The notes beneath the pieces are model-generated. The model saw nothing but the letters and a program-made list of their open reading frames with translations, was not told where the DNA came from and made no database searches. Both the position numbers and the translations under genes were made by a program. From Niveibacterium sp. 24ML (lineage in GTDB: Bacteria; Pseudomonadota; Gammaproteobacteria; Burkholderiales; Rhodocyclaceae), in NCBI RefSeq assembly GCF_026586805.1, contig NZ_JAPFHA010000022.1, positions 1 to 64,000 of the forward strand: a stretch of DNA of 64,000 nt, written 5' to 3'. Of this stretch, positions 63,233 to 64,000 are shown piece after piece (position 1 is the stretch's first letter; each line of letters opens with the position of its first letter).

Positions 63233-64000
63233 GTGACGAAACACCCAAATCAAGCGACCTTTCAGTCCATCGTCGCCGCGCTCGCCCGCGGCGCAGCGCA
63301 TTCCAGGCTCGAGCAACCCCGTAACTTGCGTGATCGATTGATGAACGCACTCCACAAGACGGAAGCTTCCCCAGAACAGACAGAGACACTCACGTTCAAT
63401 TCGCCGGAAAGCCTGACTTATCACCTCACCCAGGGTGAGTCGCCCGCGAAATTCCTGACTGAACGGCTCGAAGCCTACGGGTGGTGCGTCGAGATGCTGA
63501 CCCAGCCAGATGAAGCACCACTTCATATCGACGGCGAACCTGCGTGGCTAATCACCCAAGCGCCTTCTTTCGGTGCGCGTGCTTGCATTCTCGCACCGCG
63601 GGTGTTCCGCCCCGAGGACGATCTGAGCACGATCGAATACGCCTTGGATGCCGCTCTCGAGCAACTCATTGCCCAACGAGAACGGGTCAAGGATCTGGAA
63701 GTTCGCCACCAGAGCAGCAGCTACCGTCTGAGTGCCTCTTCAGACCTGCCACGCCCTGTGCCGCAAGTGCCATTGGTGCAAATCGCATTGCTCCCAGTGT
63801 TGAATGGTGATGGGCTCGATATCGGGCGCTTCGAGGCGATCGAGCGAAGCCTGGCGCACTGGGCAAGTTCTGAAGCCCTCGATCCGTATCGAGATGCCGT
63901 CTGGGGCCTGGGGCCGCGCGAAATCGCCCATTGGTGCGAACCAGTGCCACTGCTTCGGAGAATCACGGCTCGCGTAACGTATGTCTGCCTGATGACCCGA
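63233..64000 (+). CDS. Unknown protein, cut by window end
   Basis: An open frame starts at GTG 63233 and stays open to the last base (256 codons). It reads AARGAAHSRLEQPRNLRDRL-like helical text in its first third, a region with EYALDAALEQLIAQRERVKD, and ends WGLGPREIAHWCEP and then a strand-rich stretch. The start lies 17 bases after the nuclease gene. I know no family, and the C-terminus is missing. It probably continues the operon. Confidence 0.65.
   Translation, partial: MTKHPNQATFQSIVAALARGAAHSRLEQPRNLRDRLMNALHKTEASPEQTETLTFNSPESLTYHLTQGESPAKFLTERLEAYGWCVEMLTQPDEAPLHIDGEPAWLITQAPSFGARACILAPRVFRPEDDLSTIEYALDAALEQLIAQRERVKDLEVRHQSSSYRLSASSDLPRPVPQVPLVQIALLPVLNGDGLDIGRFEAIERSLAHWASSEALDPYRDAVWGLGPREIAHWCEPVPLLRRITARVTYVCLMTR

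Noticed and set aside
1-64000. tRNA, rRNA, CRISPR arrays
   Set aside because: I looked for clover-leaf arms and regular spacers and found none.

Overview
The window reads as a high-GC betaproteobacterial chromosome segment. The evidence is codon use, the SbcD/SbcC pair, a type I restriction locus, and IS110- and IS3-type insertion sequence fragments. The exact genus cannot be fixed from sequence alone. Almost every transcription unit carries genes typical of biological-conflict (defence) islands: nucleases, helicases, AAA+ ATPases, caspase-like proteases, WYL regulators and RNA-repair-type domains. I see no rRNA, tRNA or CRISPR array.

Layout. 1-584: truncated IS110 transposase. 1605-12971: a dual-AAA+ ATPase, then a tightly overlapping operon of a DUF2779/Cas4-like nuclease, a WYL regulator, an unknown protein, a two-HKD phospholipase-D-type nuclease and a large SNF2-type helicase. 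13254-18691 (minus): a nine-gene operon of a MoxR-like AAA+ ATPase, a DnaQ-type exonuclease, two metallophosphoesterases, a HAD phosphatase and four unknown proteins. It faces a helix-turn-helix gene across an array of eight 10-bp repeats. 19898-20420: decayed IS3-type element. 20516-23182: subtilisin-like lipoprotein. 23672-26803: WYL regulator, small membrane and lipoprotein genes, a coiled-coil membrane protein and a GTPase. 27005-36003: small membrane-protein duplications, MerR with VIT/VWA protein, another WYL operon, and a 5'-nucleotidase. 36179-45176 (minus): type I restriction-modification (hsdM, hsdS, yhcG-like, hsdR, ygjP-like). 46106-50334: sbcD-sbcC. 50991-53116: histone-deacetylase-like protein, caspase-like protein, and a cyclic-phosphate-processing receiver-like domain. 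53448-64000: two divergent dual-AAA+ ATPases, the second followed by a caspase-like protein, two FliG-C-like proteins flanking a 54-residue ORF, a PD-(D/E)XK nuclease and a partial gene.

The main discovery candidate is a regulon. A 19-bp inverted repeat (core CGACA-N5-TGTCG) occurs upstream of the AAA+ gene at 1663, between the WYL regulator at 24580 and its divergent small genes, upstream of the deacetylase/caspase-like pair at 50991, and three times between the divergent AAA+ genes at 56964 and 57123. Three paralogous dual-AAA+ proteins and two paralogous caspase-like proteins fall under these sites. I propose that they form one system: AAA+ remodelling or sensing ATPases, caspase-like effectors and FliG-like scaffolds, possibly controlled by the WYL protein at 23672-24580. 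The domain calls come from visible motifs; the joint function is inference.
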